A stretch of DNA of 64,000 nucleotides from an uncultured Fluviicola sp. (GCA_913009205.1 CAJVYC010000007.1:62001-126000); one strand, 5' to 3'; positions 1 to 9,436 are shown, counted from the stretch's first letter. Program-made: numbers and translations. The notes: generated from the letters alone by a model not told the origin.

Positions 1-1812
1 GAGCTAAACCAATCGAATGTAATCAAATTGACTAAAATCCTTGAGTCATTGTCTGACAAGAAAACACACGGTAATCATGTCAATCAACTTTTGGGCGATT
101 ACTATGTTTCTTTTAAGGACATGGTCACTAGAAATGCACTTGGACTTAAACCTATTCAAAGCCAACTAGATGCGATTAATAAAATCAATTCAAAAGAACA
201 AATTGTAGGGATTGTCGCCGAACAACACAAAAATGGAATCGAATCTTTGTTTCGTTTCAGAGTTGGGCAGGACATGAAAAATGTTGACAATAATATTGCT
301 CAATTTGCACAGGGCGGCCTTGGATTACCGAATAAAGAATACTATTTCAAAGACGATAAGGAAGATATTAGAACTGCGTATCAGAATTACATAGCATCCA
401 TTATGACGATGCTTGACAAAAGTGATCCAGACAAAATTGCTGTGAAAATTATCGAATTCGAGACTTCTTTGGCGAATTTAATGCTATCTCCTTCTGAAAT
501 GAGAATTCCAGAAAACAGGTATCACATTTCAGAGCGTGCCGACGTAATTAAAAGTTTTGGAGAATTTGATTTTGAAGCCTACCTCTCTATGACTGGCATT
601 GCATCATTCGAAACAATGAATATAGCAAGCCCGAGACACATATTATCTATCAATAAAATGATTGAAGAAGTTGGTTTAGAGGATTGGAAGAATTATTTAC
701 TTTGGAAAACAATCAACCACTACGCAGGCCATTTGGACCACAATTTTGTTGAATTGAATTTTGATTTCTATGCTCGCTCGCTTCGAGGAAAAAAGAAAAT
801 GAAACCTTTCAATGAAAGAGCAATTGAAGAAATCACAAGTATGGAACTTGGAGAAATGCTTGGAAAGGCATTTGTTGAAAAACATTATTCTGATACCGCA
901 AAAGCCAGAGTTAATGAACTGGTTGACAACTTACTTATCGTTTTTCAAGAAAGAATTGAGAACCTTGAATGGATGTCTCAAGAAACGAAAAAGCAAGCCT
1001 TGAATAAATTAAATTCTATTGGTCGCAAACTTGGTTTCCCTGATAAATGGACAAACTTTGATAATTTAAAAATCAGTAGAAACGGGTATTGTGAAAATTA
1101 CACCCGCTCTGAACAATTAAGCTTTGAAAGAAACATTTTAAAATTAGGCAAGCCCGTAGATAAGGAAGAATGGGGAATGCCTGCCCATATGGTGAACGCT
1201 TATTACCACCCATTGCTGAATGAAATTGCTTTCCCCGCTGGAATTATGCAACCTCCATTTTTCGATGCGAATTATGAAGACGCCGTAAACTATGGTAGAA
1301 TTGGAATGGTAATCGGTCACGAGTTTACACATGGATTTGATGACATGGGATCTAAATTCGCTGCTGATGGTTCGTTTACGAATTGGTGGACAGAAAACGA
1401 TAGATCATTGTTTGAGGAAAGAACAGCTAAACTTGGGAATACCTTTGCGAATTTCTGCCCAATTGAAGGTCATTGTGTAAACCCACAATTAACAATGGGA
1501 GAAAACATTGCTGACCTTGGTGGATTGACATTGGCGTACCATGCATATGCTAGAACAGAGGAATTTAAAGCTGGAATCAAGAGAAAGGGGTATTCTCCCG
1601 CTCAGCGTTTCTTTATTGCTTACGCTCAATTGTGGAAGATTAATTTCACAGATGCTGAAATGAAAAGAAGAATTGCTACTGATTCGCATTCTCCAGGGAT
1701 GTATCGCGTTAATGGACCATTGATGAATTGTCCTGAATTCTTTGAAGCCTTTGGCGTTCAAGAAAGTGATACTATGCGTAAATCTGAAGAGGAGATTTCG
1801 AAGATTTGGTAA
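1..1812 (+). CDS. M13 family zinc metallopeptidase (neprilysin/PepO-like), 5' end outside window
   Basis: The protein is a gluzincin-type endopeptidase of family M13, which cleaves oligopeptides and is usually exported in Bacteroidota. The zinc motif HEFTH is followed about 60 residues later by ENIADLGG, which supplies the third zinc ligand (ExxxD). The C-terminal block GMYRVNGPLMNCPEFFEAF is characteristic of the family. The listed ORF begins at a TTG at base 28, but the frame is open without a stop to base 1. Family members are about 670-690 residues and only about 603 codons are visible. The true start and signal peptide therefore lie upstream of the window. The gene ends in front of a clear hairpin terminator. 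Family assignment is secure; substrate is unknown. Confidence 0.95.
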   Translation, partial: ELNQSNVIKLTKILESLSDKKTHGNHVNQLLGDYYVSFKDMVTRNALGLKPIQSQLDAINKINSKEQIVGIVAEQHKNGIESLFRFRVGQDMKNVDNNIAQFAQGGLGLPNKEYYFKDDKEDIRTAYQNYIASIMTMLDKSDPDKIAVKIIEFETSLANLMLSPSEMRIPENRYHISERADVIKSFGEFDFEAYLSMTGIASFETMNIASPRHILSINKMIEEVGLEDWKNYLLWKTINHYAGHLDHNFVELNFDFYARSLRGKKKMKPFNERAIEEITSMELGEMLGKAFVEKHYSDTAKARVNELVDNLLIVFQERIENLEWMSQETKKQALNKLNSIGRKLGFPDKWTNFDNLKISRNGYCENYTRSEQLSFERNILKLGKPVDKEEWGMPAHMVNAYYHPLLNEIAFPAGIMQPPFFDANYEDAVNYGRIGMVIGHEFTHGFDDMGSKFAADGSFTNWWTENDRSLFEERTAKLGNTFANFCPIEGHCVNPQLTMGENIADLGGLTLAYHAYARTEEFKAGIKRKGYSPAQRFFIAYAQLWKINFTDAEMKRRIATDSHSPGMYRVNGPLMNCPEFFEAFGVQESDTMRKSEEEISKIW

Positions 1813-1830
1813 GAAAATCTTAATGCATTA

Positions 1831-1866
1831 AAAAAGGCGTCTCGATAATTCGAGAAGCCTTTTTTA
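1831..1866. terminator. Rho-independent terminator, probably bidirectional
   Basis: AAAAAGGC and TCTCG pair with CGAGA and GCCTTTTTT around a short loop, with A and T tracts on opposite sides. It follows the M13 peptidase on the plus strand. It would equally terminate the small minus-strand frame at 1868-2011. Confidence 0.85.
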
Positions 1867-1867
1867 T

Positions 1868-2011
1868 TTAGTTTAAATGGATTATAATTCTATTGCTTTT
1901 GGGTTGCTTAACTTCAAGGGATTTACTGTAATTGAGTATCGCATTGATTGTTAAACTGTCCGGGGCACATTTTACGTCCGTGCTAGGAGCGACAGAGTAT
2001 TTTTTTAACAT
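1868..2011 (-). CDS. Possible small protein of 47 aa, unrecognised
   Basis: An ATG-initiated frame, too short for the ORF track, runs from 2011 down to a TAA that abuts the bidirectional terminator. The product starts MLKKYSVAPSTDVKCAPDSL and is mostly polar with balanced composition. I recognise no family. Ending exactly at a terminator favours a transcribed unit. However, the surrounding 750 bases hold other broken-looking frames, so this may equally be the 3' remnant of a larger lost gene. Confidence 0.3.
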   Translation of the reverse strand: MLKKYSVAPSTDVKCAPDSLTINAILNYSKSLEVKQPKSNRIIIHLN

Positions 2012-2106
2012 AGGCACTATCAATAAGTTGTTTCATAATTAATAACGCACTGTTTTATGAAATATTATATGCGATTCAAAAAAAAATAACATTTCTTATT
2101 TGGAAG

Positions 2107-2304
2107 TTAACAAAAAGTCTTTTGTCTATTCCTTGTCCTGTATTTCGGGCTTGTCCCAATAGATACTCCAGTCGTTAACATAATTGCAAAGTTTTCAATT
2201 CTACGCACCCAATCATGGTTGTAAAATTCATGAATAAAGTCCCAATACAGATTAAAATCTTCACTTTTCGGTCCATAAATATGTTCGGAATAATCATGAA
2301 TGAT
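2107..2304 (-). pseudogene. Possible gene remnant without a start codon
   Basis: A stop-to-stop frame of 66 codons on the minus strand has a strikingly protein-like composition, for example SEHIYGPKSEDFNLYWDFIH and NHDWVRRIENF. It has no ATG until well past the middle. I do not recognise the family. It lies in the gene-poor stretch 1867-2623 together with two other relic-like frames, so I read it as a fragment of a decayed gene; chance is possible. Confidence 0.25.
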
Positions 2305-2339
2305 TCAAAACAAAAGAAAAAAGGAATAAGCAAACGTAA

Positions 2340-2640
2340 TTAACGTAACTTGTTAATATTATTGATAATCCATTTTCCAGCGAAATTGGCAATTATTAAA
2401 CAAATAAAATATTTCAAGAGGAAAATCATCCAATAATGAAGATGGTTTGTAAGGCACTAATCATAGAAACAATACTCAACAGATAAAAGCGTTGGTTCAG
2501 CGCATAACAATCCGTTATAAAACAGAATACAAATTAGAACAAAAACAATAGGTTTTGTAAACTCGCCTTGATTAAGATTGATTTCATCTAAAGTATCAGA
2601 AATATAACTGGAGTCTGTATTGATTAATAACTCCCAGAAT
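2340..2640 (-). pseudogene. Possible decayed two-TM protein, interrupted by TAG
   Basis: The frame of the listed 79 aa ORF continues past its TAG (2457-2459) for another 38 codons to a TAA at 2340. Both halves contain a hydrophobic segment: FTKPIVFVLICILFYNGLL before the stop and WMIFLLKYFICLIIANFAG after it, followed by a basic tail. The 5' end of the listed ORF overlaps the VWA gene and is probably not real. A small membrane protein broken by one stop is the simplest reading, but no family is recognised. Confidence 0.25.
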
Positions 2641-4702
2641 AACGACGGATAAACCATTCTGTAGTAAGAAATACGATAACGAGGAGGCAAAGCCATTTCC
2701 AGTCAATTAAATCGCTGTAATCCGTTTCATCATAAGAGATGTTAACGATGTCTTTGCGGTTTCCAATATCCGCTAACAATTGATCCATCAATCCAATTTT
2801 GTAGAATTTACCGTTCGAATTTGAAGCAATCGTTTTCAATAAATTATGGTCCGCCGATGTTGACAATGCCTCAAGAGAAACATCCTCGACAATAAATACT
2901 CCTTCTTTCTTATGTACATTTCCATCAAACTTTGTGTCTGCGCTCCATTTGTATTTCCCTGCTTTCAGCTTACCCAGCGGAAGACGGTAATCTTTGGCAT
3001 TCTTCGCAAACACATACGGGATATTTCTTTCGTTATCGTCTTCTAAGTTGAAATTGATGTCGGGAGTTGTAATTTGCTCTAATGTTGAGTTATAGAACTC
3101 AGCATTAATGAAAATTTCATTGTTAATATTGAACCGTTTCGGTAGATTAATTCGAAGCGGGTCTGAATTCTTCTTAACAACTAAATATTGAATCGATTTT
3201 TGAATGATCTCGTTGAATCCATTGTTGTTTTTTGTACTTCTAAATTCAGAAAACTTCCATTTCCAAAGGCCTTCACCAACAAAGACACCAAACTTCGACT
3301 TTGTATTTTTCCCAAAAACCAAAATAGGATCTTTCTTCTGAACTGGGCCTAATCGTTGTGCGATTAATACACTTCCACCTTCAATTTTGACATCTCCAAA
3401 CTTCACATGAATTGGAGGCGCTTTCTCCAATAGTTTCTGCGCTTTTTCAGACAATTCGAACAACTGAAATCCTTCTGAAAAATAACCTTGTACTTGATCC
3501 ATTCTTCGATCGTTTGGGATACTCAATCCGATATTTAATTTGTCCACATTACTTCTAGACGAAGCCGCAGTAACAAAATAGAAGATTGGTAAATTAATAG
3601 CATTCGCTTGGCGGATCAACTCAGCGTCAGAACTTATTCCTGCTCCATGCAAAATAAGAAGCTCAACATCTTTAAAACTTCCGTCCCATTTAGAGATTAG
3701 TTTTGACTCGACCTCCAGATTTTCATCCGTTTCAATGACGCTTTTGATCACAGGAACATCTGGATGCGGTGCTTTTGATAGAATCAACACCTTACTTCTA
3801 GAATCTATTACTTCAATGTAAACACTTTGTTCGTTGTTTTCATAAGAAGATTCATCATCCAAATGACGCAGTTTAACTGTGTAATTCACAAATCCAATTT
3901 GATTTGCTTCAACTAAAAAAGTAACGTGTCGAAAATCAAAATTCTTTCCTGTGTACCTCAGTTTTTCTGATGCAATTACCTTGTCGTTCTGATACAACTC
4001 CAATTCGCAAGATGAAGCCGCCATCTTATTCGCTTCAATATCAATTTCAATTGGGAATTGATTCTTGAAGAATGCAATGTCATTTGCCGCTACGTTTCGA
4101 ATAAGCTGATCGCGTTTTTGTATTGTATCCCCCACTCCTACCGAGAATATTGGCGTCAAGCTTATCTTCTCAGCAACGTATTTCGGTGAATTTCCTTTGT
4201 TGTAGTTTCCATCACTTACAAAACAAATCCCGCCAATATTACGGTTGAAGAATTGATTATAAATATGGTTGAACCCAAGATTTAAATTAGTGACAGAACC
4301 ACTAAAATCGTATTGATCGTTATCCTTTAAATCACCGTCAACAACATAAGTCTTAAAGTCAAAACGTTTCCCATATTTGGTTTTCAATCCCTTTTGAAAT
4401 GAATCAATTTTTGATTTCACAGAGCTACTATCGCTGTAATTCAGCATGGAAGATGAGTTATCTACCAGTGTTATGAAGACAGGTTTCTCTGTTTTCGACT
4501 CAGTTGTCTCTAAAAGAATACCGTAAAGTAGGATTCCCAAAAGAATTAGAGCACTTGACCTTAAGGAAATTAAGATTCCTTTTTTCCAGCTCGGAGCTCC
4601 TTCCATTTGTTTCTGTTTTCTGTAATACCAAATAGAAAGTACAACTGAAACTAAAATCAAGGGAATCAACCACCACAGCGATATATCTGAAAAAATCTTC
4701 AT
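2624..4702 (-). CDS. VWA-like membrane protein (BatA-type N-terminus, MIDAS-like motif)
   Basis: This 692 aa protein has two N-terminal TM helices (about 8-27 and 44-64), a VWA-like domain starting with FITLVDNSSSM (a DxSxS metal-binding motif at Asp81), a long extracytoplasmic beta-rich region, and a C-terminal TM helix near 665-685. This is the usual layout of a Bacteroidota family related to BatA/BatB-type VWA proteins; its molecular function is not established. It lies downstream of the DUF3078 gene on the minus strand. A TATTTTCG box (4710-4717, one mismatch to TAnnTTTG) ends only 7 nt before the ATG, so it may have its own promoter and a very short leader. Confidence 0.8.
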   Translation of the reverse strand: MKIFSDISLWWLIPLILVSVVLSIWYYRKQKQMEGAPSWKKGILISLRSSALILLGILLYGILLETTESKTEKPVFITLVDNSSSMLNYSDSSSVKSKIDSFQKGLKTKYGKRFDFKTYVVDGDLKDNDQYDFSGSVTNLNLGFNHIYNQFFNRNIGGICFVSDGNYNKGNSPKYVAEKISLTPIFSVGVGDTIQKRDQLIRNVAANDIAFFKNQFPIEIDIEANKMAASSCELELYQNDKVIASEKLRYTGKNFDFRHVTFLVEANQIGFVNYTVKLRHLDDESSYENNEQSVYIEVIDSRSKVLILSKAPHPDVPVIKSVIETDENLEVESKLISKWDGSFKDVELLILHGAGISSDAELIRQANAINLPIFYFVTAASSRSNVDKLNIGLSIPNDRRMDQVQGYFSEGFQLFELSEKAQKLLEKAPPIHVKFGDVKIEGGSVLIAQRLGPVQKKDPILVFGKNTKSKFGVFVGEGLWKWKFSEFRSTKNNNGFNEIIQKSIQYLVVKKNSDPLRINLPKRFNINNEIFINAEFYNSTLEQITTPDINFNLEDDNERNIPYVFAKNAKDYRLPLGKLKAGKYKWSADTKFDGNVHKKEGVFIVEDVSLEALSTSADHNLLKTIASNSNGKFYKIGLMDQLLADIGNRKDIVNISYDETDYSDLIDWKWLCLLVIVFLTTEWFIRRYSGSY

Positions 4703-4777
4703 TGAGTTACGAAAATAACAATCTAAAGCATATCAAAAGACAGAACTATGTTAAATAGTGTTTGGAAAATTGTCCTA

Positions 4778-5761
4778 TTACTTCTTCTTCGGAGGATCAA
4801 CGAAATTCTTCATTGTATACGAGACTCCCAGACCAAGAACAGATTTGAATTGCGTTCTAGGTCCAAACCCACCATCGATCGATTGAATATTGATATCATG
4901 ATCGTAAATAACTGTCCAGTTCAGTGAAGCTGAAAACCATTTGTTTACTTTAAAAGTAAAAAGAACATCTCCGTTAATATCAATATTTTCAGGGTTCTCC
5001 AAATAGTTAGAGAACAATTCCAATGTCGATTTCATTTCAATGTTTTTGACAATCTCTTTGTTGTATTTCATTTTGAAATAAGCACCAAATTCAGATCTAT
5101 ATAAACTTCCAGGAATAAGCACTCCATCAACAATCGCTGCTGGATCAACACCAAAAGAACCCGCATCGGCTAATACTTGATCATTAACAACCGTCCATTT
5201 CATAGCGGCAGGAGAAATGAATAGCGTTAAGTTTTTATTCGGTGAATAATCCAATCCTAAGGCAAGGTTAAAATAACCAGGAGCCATAAATGATGAAACG
5301 CGGTCCAAAGTGTTTGGATAAACAAAACCATCTAAGAATTGAGTTCTAAATCCAGTAATTAGAGAAAAATATAGTTGTTTCTTTTCAATACTCTTGTCAA
5401 AACTATAGCCAAAGGTCGATGATAATTCAATTCTATCATCTGTTTTTTGAAGTCCTTCTCCTCCATTTCCCTTACCTATATATTGTAAACCTCCTAAAGC
5501 AAGGCTCAAATTGTTCTCCCATTTCCATTGATGCTGAAGATAATTAGCTGATGCGCTGACATATCCCATCAAAGAAATACTATTTCGTCCACCAGCGTTC
5601 CAGTTTACAAACGATGACTGAGTTCCATTTGAACCGTATAATGCCTTTAGCTTCCATGGTTTAACGACAGTGTCTGCTTTTTGAGTTGTTGTATCCGTTT
5701 GGGCTTGAGTGAAAGTGACACCAATGATTGTCAAAGCGATAAGCAATATTAATTTATTCAT
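4778..5761 (-). CDS. DUF3078 domain-containing outer-membrane-like protein
   Basis: A 327 aa protein with a Sec signal peptide (hydrophobic core to about residue 20, ending TQAQ) followed by an aromatic, beta-strand-rich body. The block SSFVNWNAGGRNSISL is typical of DUF3078 proteins of Bacteroidota, which are thought to be outer-membrane beta-barrel-like proteins. Function is unknown. The short C-terminus ending PPKKK is normal for the family. Its promoter faces away from the thiolase gene. Confidence 0.85.
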   Translation of the reverse strand: MNKLILLIALTIIGVTFTQAQTDTTTQKADTVVKPWKLKALYGSNGTQSSFVNWNAGGRNSISLMGYVSASANYLQHQWKWENNLSLALGGLQYIGKGNGGEGLQKTDDRIELSSTFGYSFDKSIEKKQLYFSLITGFRTQFLDGFVYPNTLDRVSSFMAPGYFNLALGLDYSPNKNLTLFISPAAMKWTVVNDQVLADAGSFGVDPAAIVDGVLIPGSLYRSEFGAYFKMKYNKEIVKNIEMKSTLELFSNYLENPENIDINGDVLFTFKVNKWFSASLNWTVIYDHDINIQSIDGGFGPRTQFKSVLGLGVSYTMKNFVDPPKKK

Positions 5762-5778
5762 AAAAAATTTTGTTGGCG

Positions 5779-5786
5779 CAAAAATA
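5779..5786 (-). promoter_or_regulatory. Promoter -7 box of the DUF3078 gene
   Basis: TATTTTTG on the minus strand matches the Bacteroidota TAnnTTTG consensus exactly and ends 17 nt before the ATG. No good -33 TTTG is seen at the ideal distance. Confidence 0.55.
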
Positions 5787-5896
5787 GATATAAGTTCAAT
5801 AATGATCTAATACTTTGATAGTTTATGTATCAAAAAAGGTTATACATTGATGTGAAATGATCGCGGTGTCAAATGGTTTAAGTCTTAAGAATTTTG

Positions 5897-5904
5897 TAAA
5901 TTTG
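5897..5904 (+). promoter_or_regulatory. Promoter -7 box of the thiolase gene
   Basis: TAAATTTG, an exact TAnnTTTG match, lies 23 nt upstream of the thiolase ATG in the divergent intergenic region. Confidence 0.6.
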
Positions 5905-5927
5905 CGTGGAATAAAAACGACCAAACA

Positions 5928-7106
5928 ATGAGTAAAGAAGTTTATATAGTAGCAGCAGTTAGAACTCCAATGGGAAGTTTCGGAGGAGCATTATCAACTG
6001 TACCCGCCACAAAATTAGGAGCAACAGCAATAAAAGGTGCCCTCGAAAAAGCAGGTGTATCGGCTGATAAGGTAGGCGAAGTTTTTATGGGGAATGTTCT
6101 TCAGGCAAACTTAGGTCAAGCACCGGCTCGTCAAGCAGCAATTTTTGCTGGAATCCCTGATACCGTTCCTTGTACTACAATAAATAAGGTTTGTGCATCA
6201 GGAATGAAGGCGCTTTCATTAGCAACTCAATCTATTTTATGTGGTGACAATGATATCGTTATTGCGGGTGGAATGGAAAATATGAGCAGCGTACCTCATT
6301 ATTATAATGCAAGAACAGCAACGAAATTAGGTGATGTAACAATGATCGATGGAATGGTGAAAGATGGACTTACGGATATCTACAATGCTGTCCACATGGG
6401 AGTTTGTGCTGATAAATGTGCGGCGGAAAATAATGTTTCAAGAGAAGATCAAGATCAATTCGCAATAGAATCATATAACAAAGCTTCTGCTGCTTGGGAT
6501 GCTGGAAAGTTCAATGATGAAATTGTTCCTGTAGAAGTTCCTCAGCGTCGTGGTGATGCTATTATCGTTGATAGAGACGAAGAGTACACGAACGTTAAAA
6601 TGGAAAAGATTCCTCAATTAAGAGCAGTCTTTACAAAAGATGGTACTGTTACTGCAGCAAACGCTTCAACTTTAAATGATGGTGCTTCTGCCCTTTTGCT
6701 GATGAGTAAGGAAAAAGCAAATGAAATGGGAATAACACCTATTGCTAAAATTGTTGGATATGGCGATGCAGCTCACGAACCAGAATGGTTTACAACAGCT
6801 CCTTCAAAAGCAGTTCCTGTTGCATTAGCAAAAGCTGGATTATCAGTTGACGATATTGATTACTGGGAATTAAATGAAGCCTTTTCTGTTGTTGGAATTG
6901 TGAATACTCAGAAATTAGAACTTGATCCTTCGAAAGTTGATGTGAATGGAGGTGCAGTTGCACTTGGACATCCTCTTGGAAGCAGCGGATCGAGAATTAT
7001 TGTCACTTTAATCAACGTTTTAAAACAAAACGGAGGTAAATACGGTGCTGCTGGAATTTGTAACGGTGGTGGTGGTGCTTCGGCAATGGTTATTGAAAAC
7101 GTATAA
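5928..7106 (+). CDS. Acetyl-CoA C-acetyltransferase (thiolase II)
   Basis: The enzyme reversibly condenses two acetyl-CoA to acetoacetyl-CoA, or cleaves 3-ketoacyl-CoA in fatty-acid and ketone metabolism. The protein is 392 aa, the normal thiolase length. The nucleophilic Cys is Cys89 in INKVCASGMKAL, the His is His348 in GGAVALGHPLGSSG, and the second Cys is Cys378 in GICNGGGGA. NEAFSVV is the other conserved active-site block. The sequence resembles biosynthetic or degradative AtoB/PhaA-type enzymes more than FadA. It is monocistronic, with its own promoter and terminator. Confidence 0.95.
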   Translation: MSKEVYIVAAVRTPMGSFGGALSTVPATKLGATAIKGALEKAGVSADKVGEVFMGNVLQANLGQAPARQAAIFAGIPDTVPCTTINKVCASGMKALSLATQSILCGDNDIVIAGGMENMSSVPHYYNARTATKLGDVTMIDGMVKDGLTDIYNAVHMGVCADKCAAENNVSREDQDQFAIESYNKASAAWDAGKFNDEIVPVEVPQRRGDAIIVDRDEEYTNVKMEKIPQLRAVFTKDGTVTAANASTLNDGASALLLMSKEKANEMGITPIAKIVGYGDAAHEPEWFTTAPSKAVPVALAKAGLSVDDIDYWELNEAFSVVGIVNTQKLELDPSKVDVNGGAVALGHPLGSSGSRIIVTLINVLKQNGGKYGAAGICNGGGGASAMVIENV

Positions 7107-7128
7107 TAGAATTTCAAAATAGTATGTG

Positions 7129-7164
7129 AAAAGCGCCTCTCGTTAAATCGAGATGCGCTTTTTT
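7129..7164 (+). terminator. Rho-independent terminator of the thiolase gene
   Basis: AAAAGCGC.TCTCG pairs with CGAGA.GCGCTTTTTT across a 6-nt loop, starting 22 nt after the stop codon. Confidence 0.9.
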
Positions 7165-7207
7165 AGTTTAATACTTACATTAGATGTTACAACCTCAAAA
7201 TTCACAC

Positions 7208-8185
7208 ATGAAATTAATCTACTTCCTTCTTTTTTGTTTGATACTTTCTTCATGTAATACCGCAGAATCTGAGAAGATTAAAACCTCTATCCCTGAGACT
7301 AAAAAACTAGTCGATGACAAAGATCGAGTATCATTAATTATACTTGGAACCGTTCAAGATGCGGGTTCACCGCAAATCGCCTGCACAAAAAGCTGTTGTA
7401 AAGATTTGTTTTCAAATCCAGATCCAACACGAAAGGTTGTCTCCATCGGAGTGGCTGATTACAAATCTCAAAGAAAATATTTGTTTGAAGCGACTCCTGA
7501 TATGCCTAGCCAAGTCAAACGTTTAAGTCGTTTTGCATTCGATAATGGAGAAGAAATACCGCACGCCACCTTCCTGACACATGCGCACATAGGCCACTAC
7601 ACTGGGCTGATGTATTATGGCAAAGAAGCAATGAACGCGGACAAGGCTCGAGTATTTGCTTTGCCAAAAATGAGAAGCTTCCTTATTAAAAATGGACCAT
7701 GGAGTCAATTGATTGATAGTAACATCAGTTTACAACCTATTGAGGAAGGTAGATGGAATCCAATATCTGAGAACTTTAGGGTAATGGCATTTACCGTTCC
7801 CCATAGAGACGAGTTCTCCGAAACTGCTGGTTACGTTTTTTATGGAAAAAAGAAAAGTGCACTTTTCATTCCGGACATTGACAAATGGAGCAAATGGGAC
7901 AAAGATATCATTAAGGAAATGACTAAAGTTGATTATGCCTTTATTGACGCTACATTCTATGATGCTGAAGAGATAAACAACCGAGATATTTCAGAAATCC
8001 CACATCCATTTATTATAGAAAGTATGGAACTTTTCAAAGATTTGTCCAAAAGTGAGAAGCGTAAAATCTATTTCATTCATATGAACCATACCAATCCGGC
8101 TTTAAATGCCGACAGTCCACAATCCAAGAAAATAATTGAAAATGGATTTAACATTGCTAGGTATAACGATGTTTTTGAATTGTAA
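7208..8185 (+). CDS. PqqB-like metallo-beta-lactamase-fold lipoprotein
   Basis: The ATG at 7208 is preferred over the listed 7184 start. It gives a clean lipoprotein signal peptide MKLIYFLLFCLILSSC with the lipid-modified Cys at position 16. The mature part has the MBL-fold order seen in PqqB-like proteins: LGTVQDAGSPQ near the N-terminus, FLTHAHIGHYTG as the metal motif, FTVPHRDEFSETAGYV, FIPDIDKW, and a C-terminal FIHMNHTNP. In the metal motif Gly replaces the usual Asp of HxHxDH. It may hydrolyse a small molecule in the periplasm or at the outer membrane. No other pqq genes are nearby, so a PQQ role is not implied. Confidence 0.8.
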   Translation: MKLIYFLLFCLILSSCNTAESEKIKTSIPETKKLVDDKDRVSLIILGTVQDAGSPQIACTKSCCKDLFSNPDPTRKVVSIGVADYKSQRKYLFEATPDMPSQVKRLSRFAFDNGEEIPHATFLTHAHIGHYTGLMYYGKEAMNADKARVFALPKMRSFLIKNGPWSQLIDSNISLQPIEEGRWNPISENFRVMAFTVPHRDEFSETAGYVFYGKKKSALFIPDIDKWSKWDKDIIKEMTKVDYAFIDATFYDAEEINNRDISEIPHPFIIESMELFKDLSKSEKRKIYFIHMNHTNPALNADSPQSKKIIENGFNIARYNDVFEL

Positions 8186-8211
8186 ATTTCGATTTGGAAA
8201 TCTTAGGGTTC

Positions 8212-9330
8212 TTAAATTAACGTCTTATACAAATCCTCATACTGACAAACAACGGTATCAATGTCAAATATTTTAGAACGAGCAAGTGCGTTTTCACCAA
8301 AGTTTTTTTTACGGTCTTCGTCTTCTAAAATATAGATTGCGTTTTTGGCCATATCTTCAACGTCTCCTACGTCAGACATAAAACCAGTTTCTCCATTGAT
8401 ATTTACTTCTGGAATGCCACCGGTATTAGATGAAATCACAGGAACTCCCATCGCCATTGCTTCTAAAGCCGCCAACCCAAAACTCTCCGTTTCTGAAGGT
8501 AGAACGAACAGATCTGAGATTTCAAGAACTTCTTGCGTTTCTCTCACTTTACCAATAAAAACAACCCTATCGCATAATCCTAGTTGAGCACATAACTCTT
8601 CAAGGCCGTAGCGCTCAGGCCCATCACCAACCATTAACAATTTTGATGGTATTTTCTGATTGACTTTATCAAACATTTTCAGAACATCATCAACGCGTTT
8701 CACTTTTCTAAAATTCGAAATATGACACATAATTGGCTCATTATCAATAGCATACCGTCTTCTTATTTCTTGAATATTATGAATTGTTTTAGACCTTGGG
8801 TGTACAAAATTTGGAATCACTAAAATATCCTTCGTTGCATTAAAATGCTTATACGTATCTTCTCTAAGACTTTCAGAAACTGCTGTGATAGCATCGGATT
8901 CATTCATGCAAAACGTAATAACAGGCTCGAATGAAGGATCTCTTCCAACTAGTGTAATGTCTGTTCCATGAAGAGTTGTGACATAAGGAATATGAACTCC
9001 CTGTGCAGCCAAAATTTGCTTTGCCATAAAGGCCGCAGAAGCATGTGGAATTGCATAGTGTACATGCAAAACATCAAGTTCTTCCCGCTTTACAACGTCA
9101 ACCATTTTACTGGCCAAAACAGTTTCATAAGGTGTGTAGTCAAACAACGGGTAATCCGAAACTGCTACCTCGTGGTAAAATATATTTGATCGGAAACCTC
9201 CAAGTCGAACAGGTTGAGAATAAGTGATAAAATGAATCTCATGACCTTTCTTTGCCAATGATTTTCCCAATTCAGTTGCCATTACTCCACTTCCCCCATA
9301 AGTTGGGTACAAAACAATTCCTATTTTCAT
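8212..9330 (-). CDS. bshA: N-acetyl-alpha-D-glucosaminyl L-malate synthase BshA
   Basis: This is a GT4-family glycosyltransferase that transfers GlcNAc from UDP-GlcNAc to L-malate, the first step of bacillithiol synthesis in the cytoplasm. It is 372 aa and begins MKIGIVLYPTYGGSGVMATE, the glycine-rich nucleotide-sugar site, followed by HVHYAIPHASAAFMA and TTLHGTDITLVG, which are diagnostic of BshA. The C-terminal Rossmann domain carries VLPSETESFGLAALEAMA with the catalytic EX7E motif. Other bsh genes are not in the window. It converges on the MBL gene with only 26 bases between. Confidence 0.95.
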   Translation of the reverse strand: MKIGIVLYPTYGGSGVMATELGKSLAKKGHEIHFITYSQPVRLGGFRSNIFYHEVAVSDYPLFDYTPYETVLASKMVDVVKREELDVLHVHYAIPHASAAFMAKQILAAQGVHIPYVTTLHGTDITLVGRDPSFEPVITFCMNESDAITAVSESLREDTYKHFNATKDILVIPNFVHPRSKTIHNIQEIRRRYAIDNEPIMCHISNFRKVKRVDDVLKMFDKVNQKIPSKLLMVGDGPERYGLEELCAQLGLCDRVVFIGKVRETQEVLEISDLFVLPSETESFGLAALEAMAMGVPVISSNTGGIPEVNINGETGFMSDVGDVEDMAKNAIYILEDEDRKKNFGENALARSKIFDIDTVVCQYEDLYKTLI

Positions 9331-9436
9331 CCTAATTTTTCTTTGTAATAAGTCACTTTACATTTCAAAAGTATACAATATAACATCAATGTTTCCTCAA
9401 CAAAACCCTTATTCTATTAAGCCTATGGATCAATAT

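Noticed and set aside
28-30. TTG at base 28 as the start of the M13 peptidase
   Set aside because: The frame is open to base 1 and the protein would be shorter than the family; the gene is cut by the window edge.
2457-2696. 79 aa minus-strand ORF as an intact gene
   Set aside because: Its start lies within the VWA gene and its frame continues meaningfully past the stop; treated as a possible relic instead.
7184-7207. Upstream ATG start for the MBL lipoprotein
   Set aside because: It would place eight polar residues before a clean lipoprotein signal peptide that starts at 7208.
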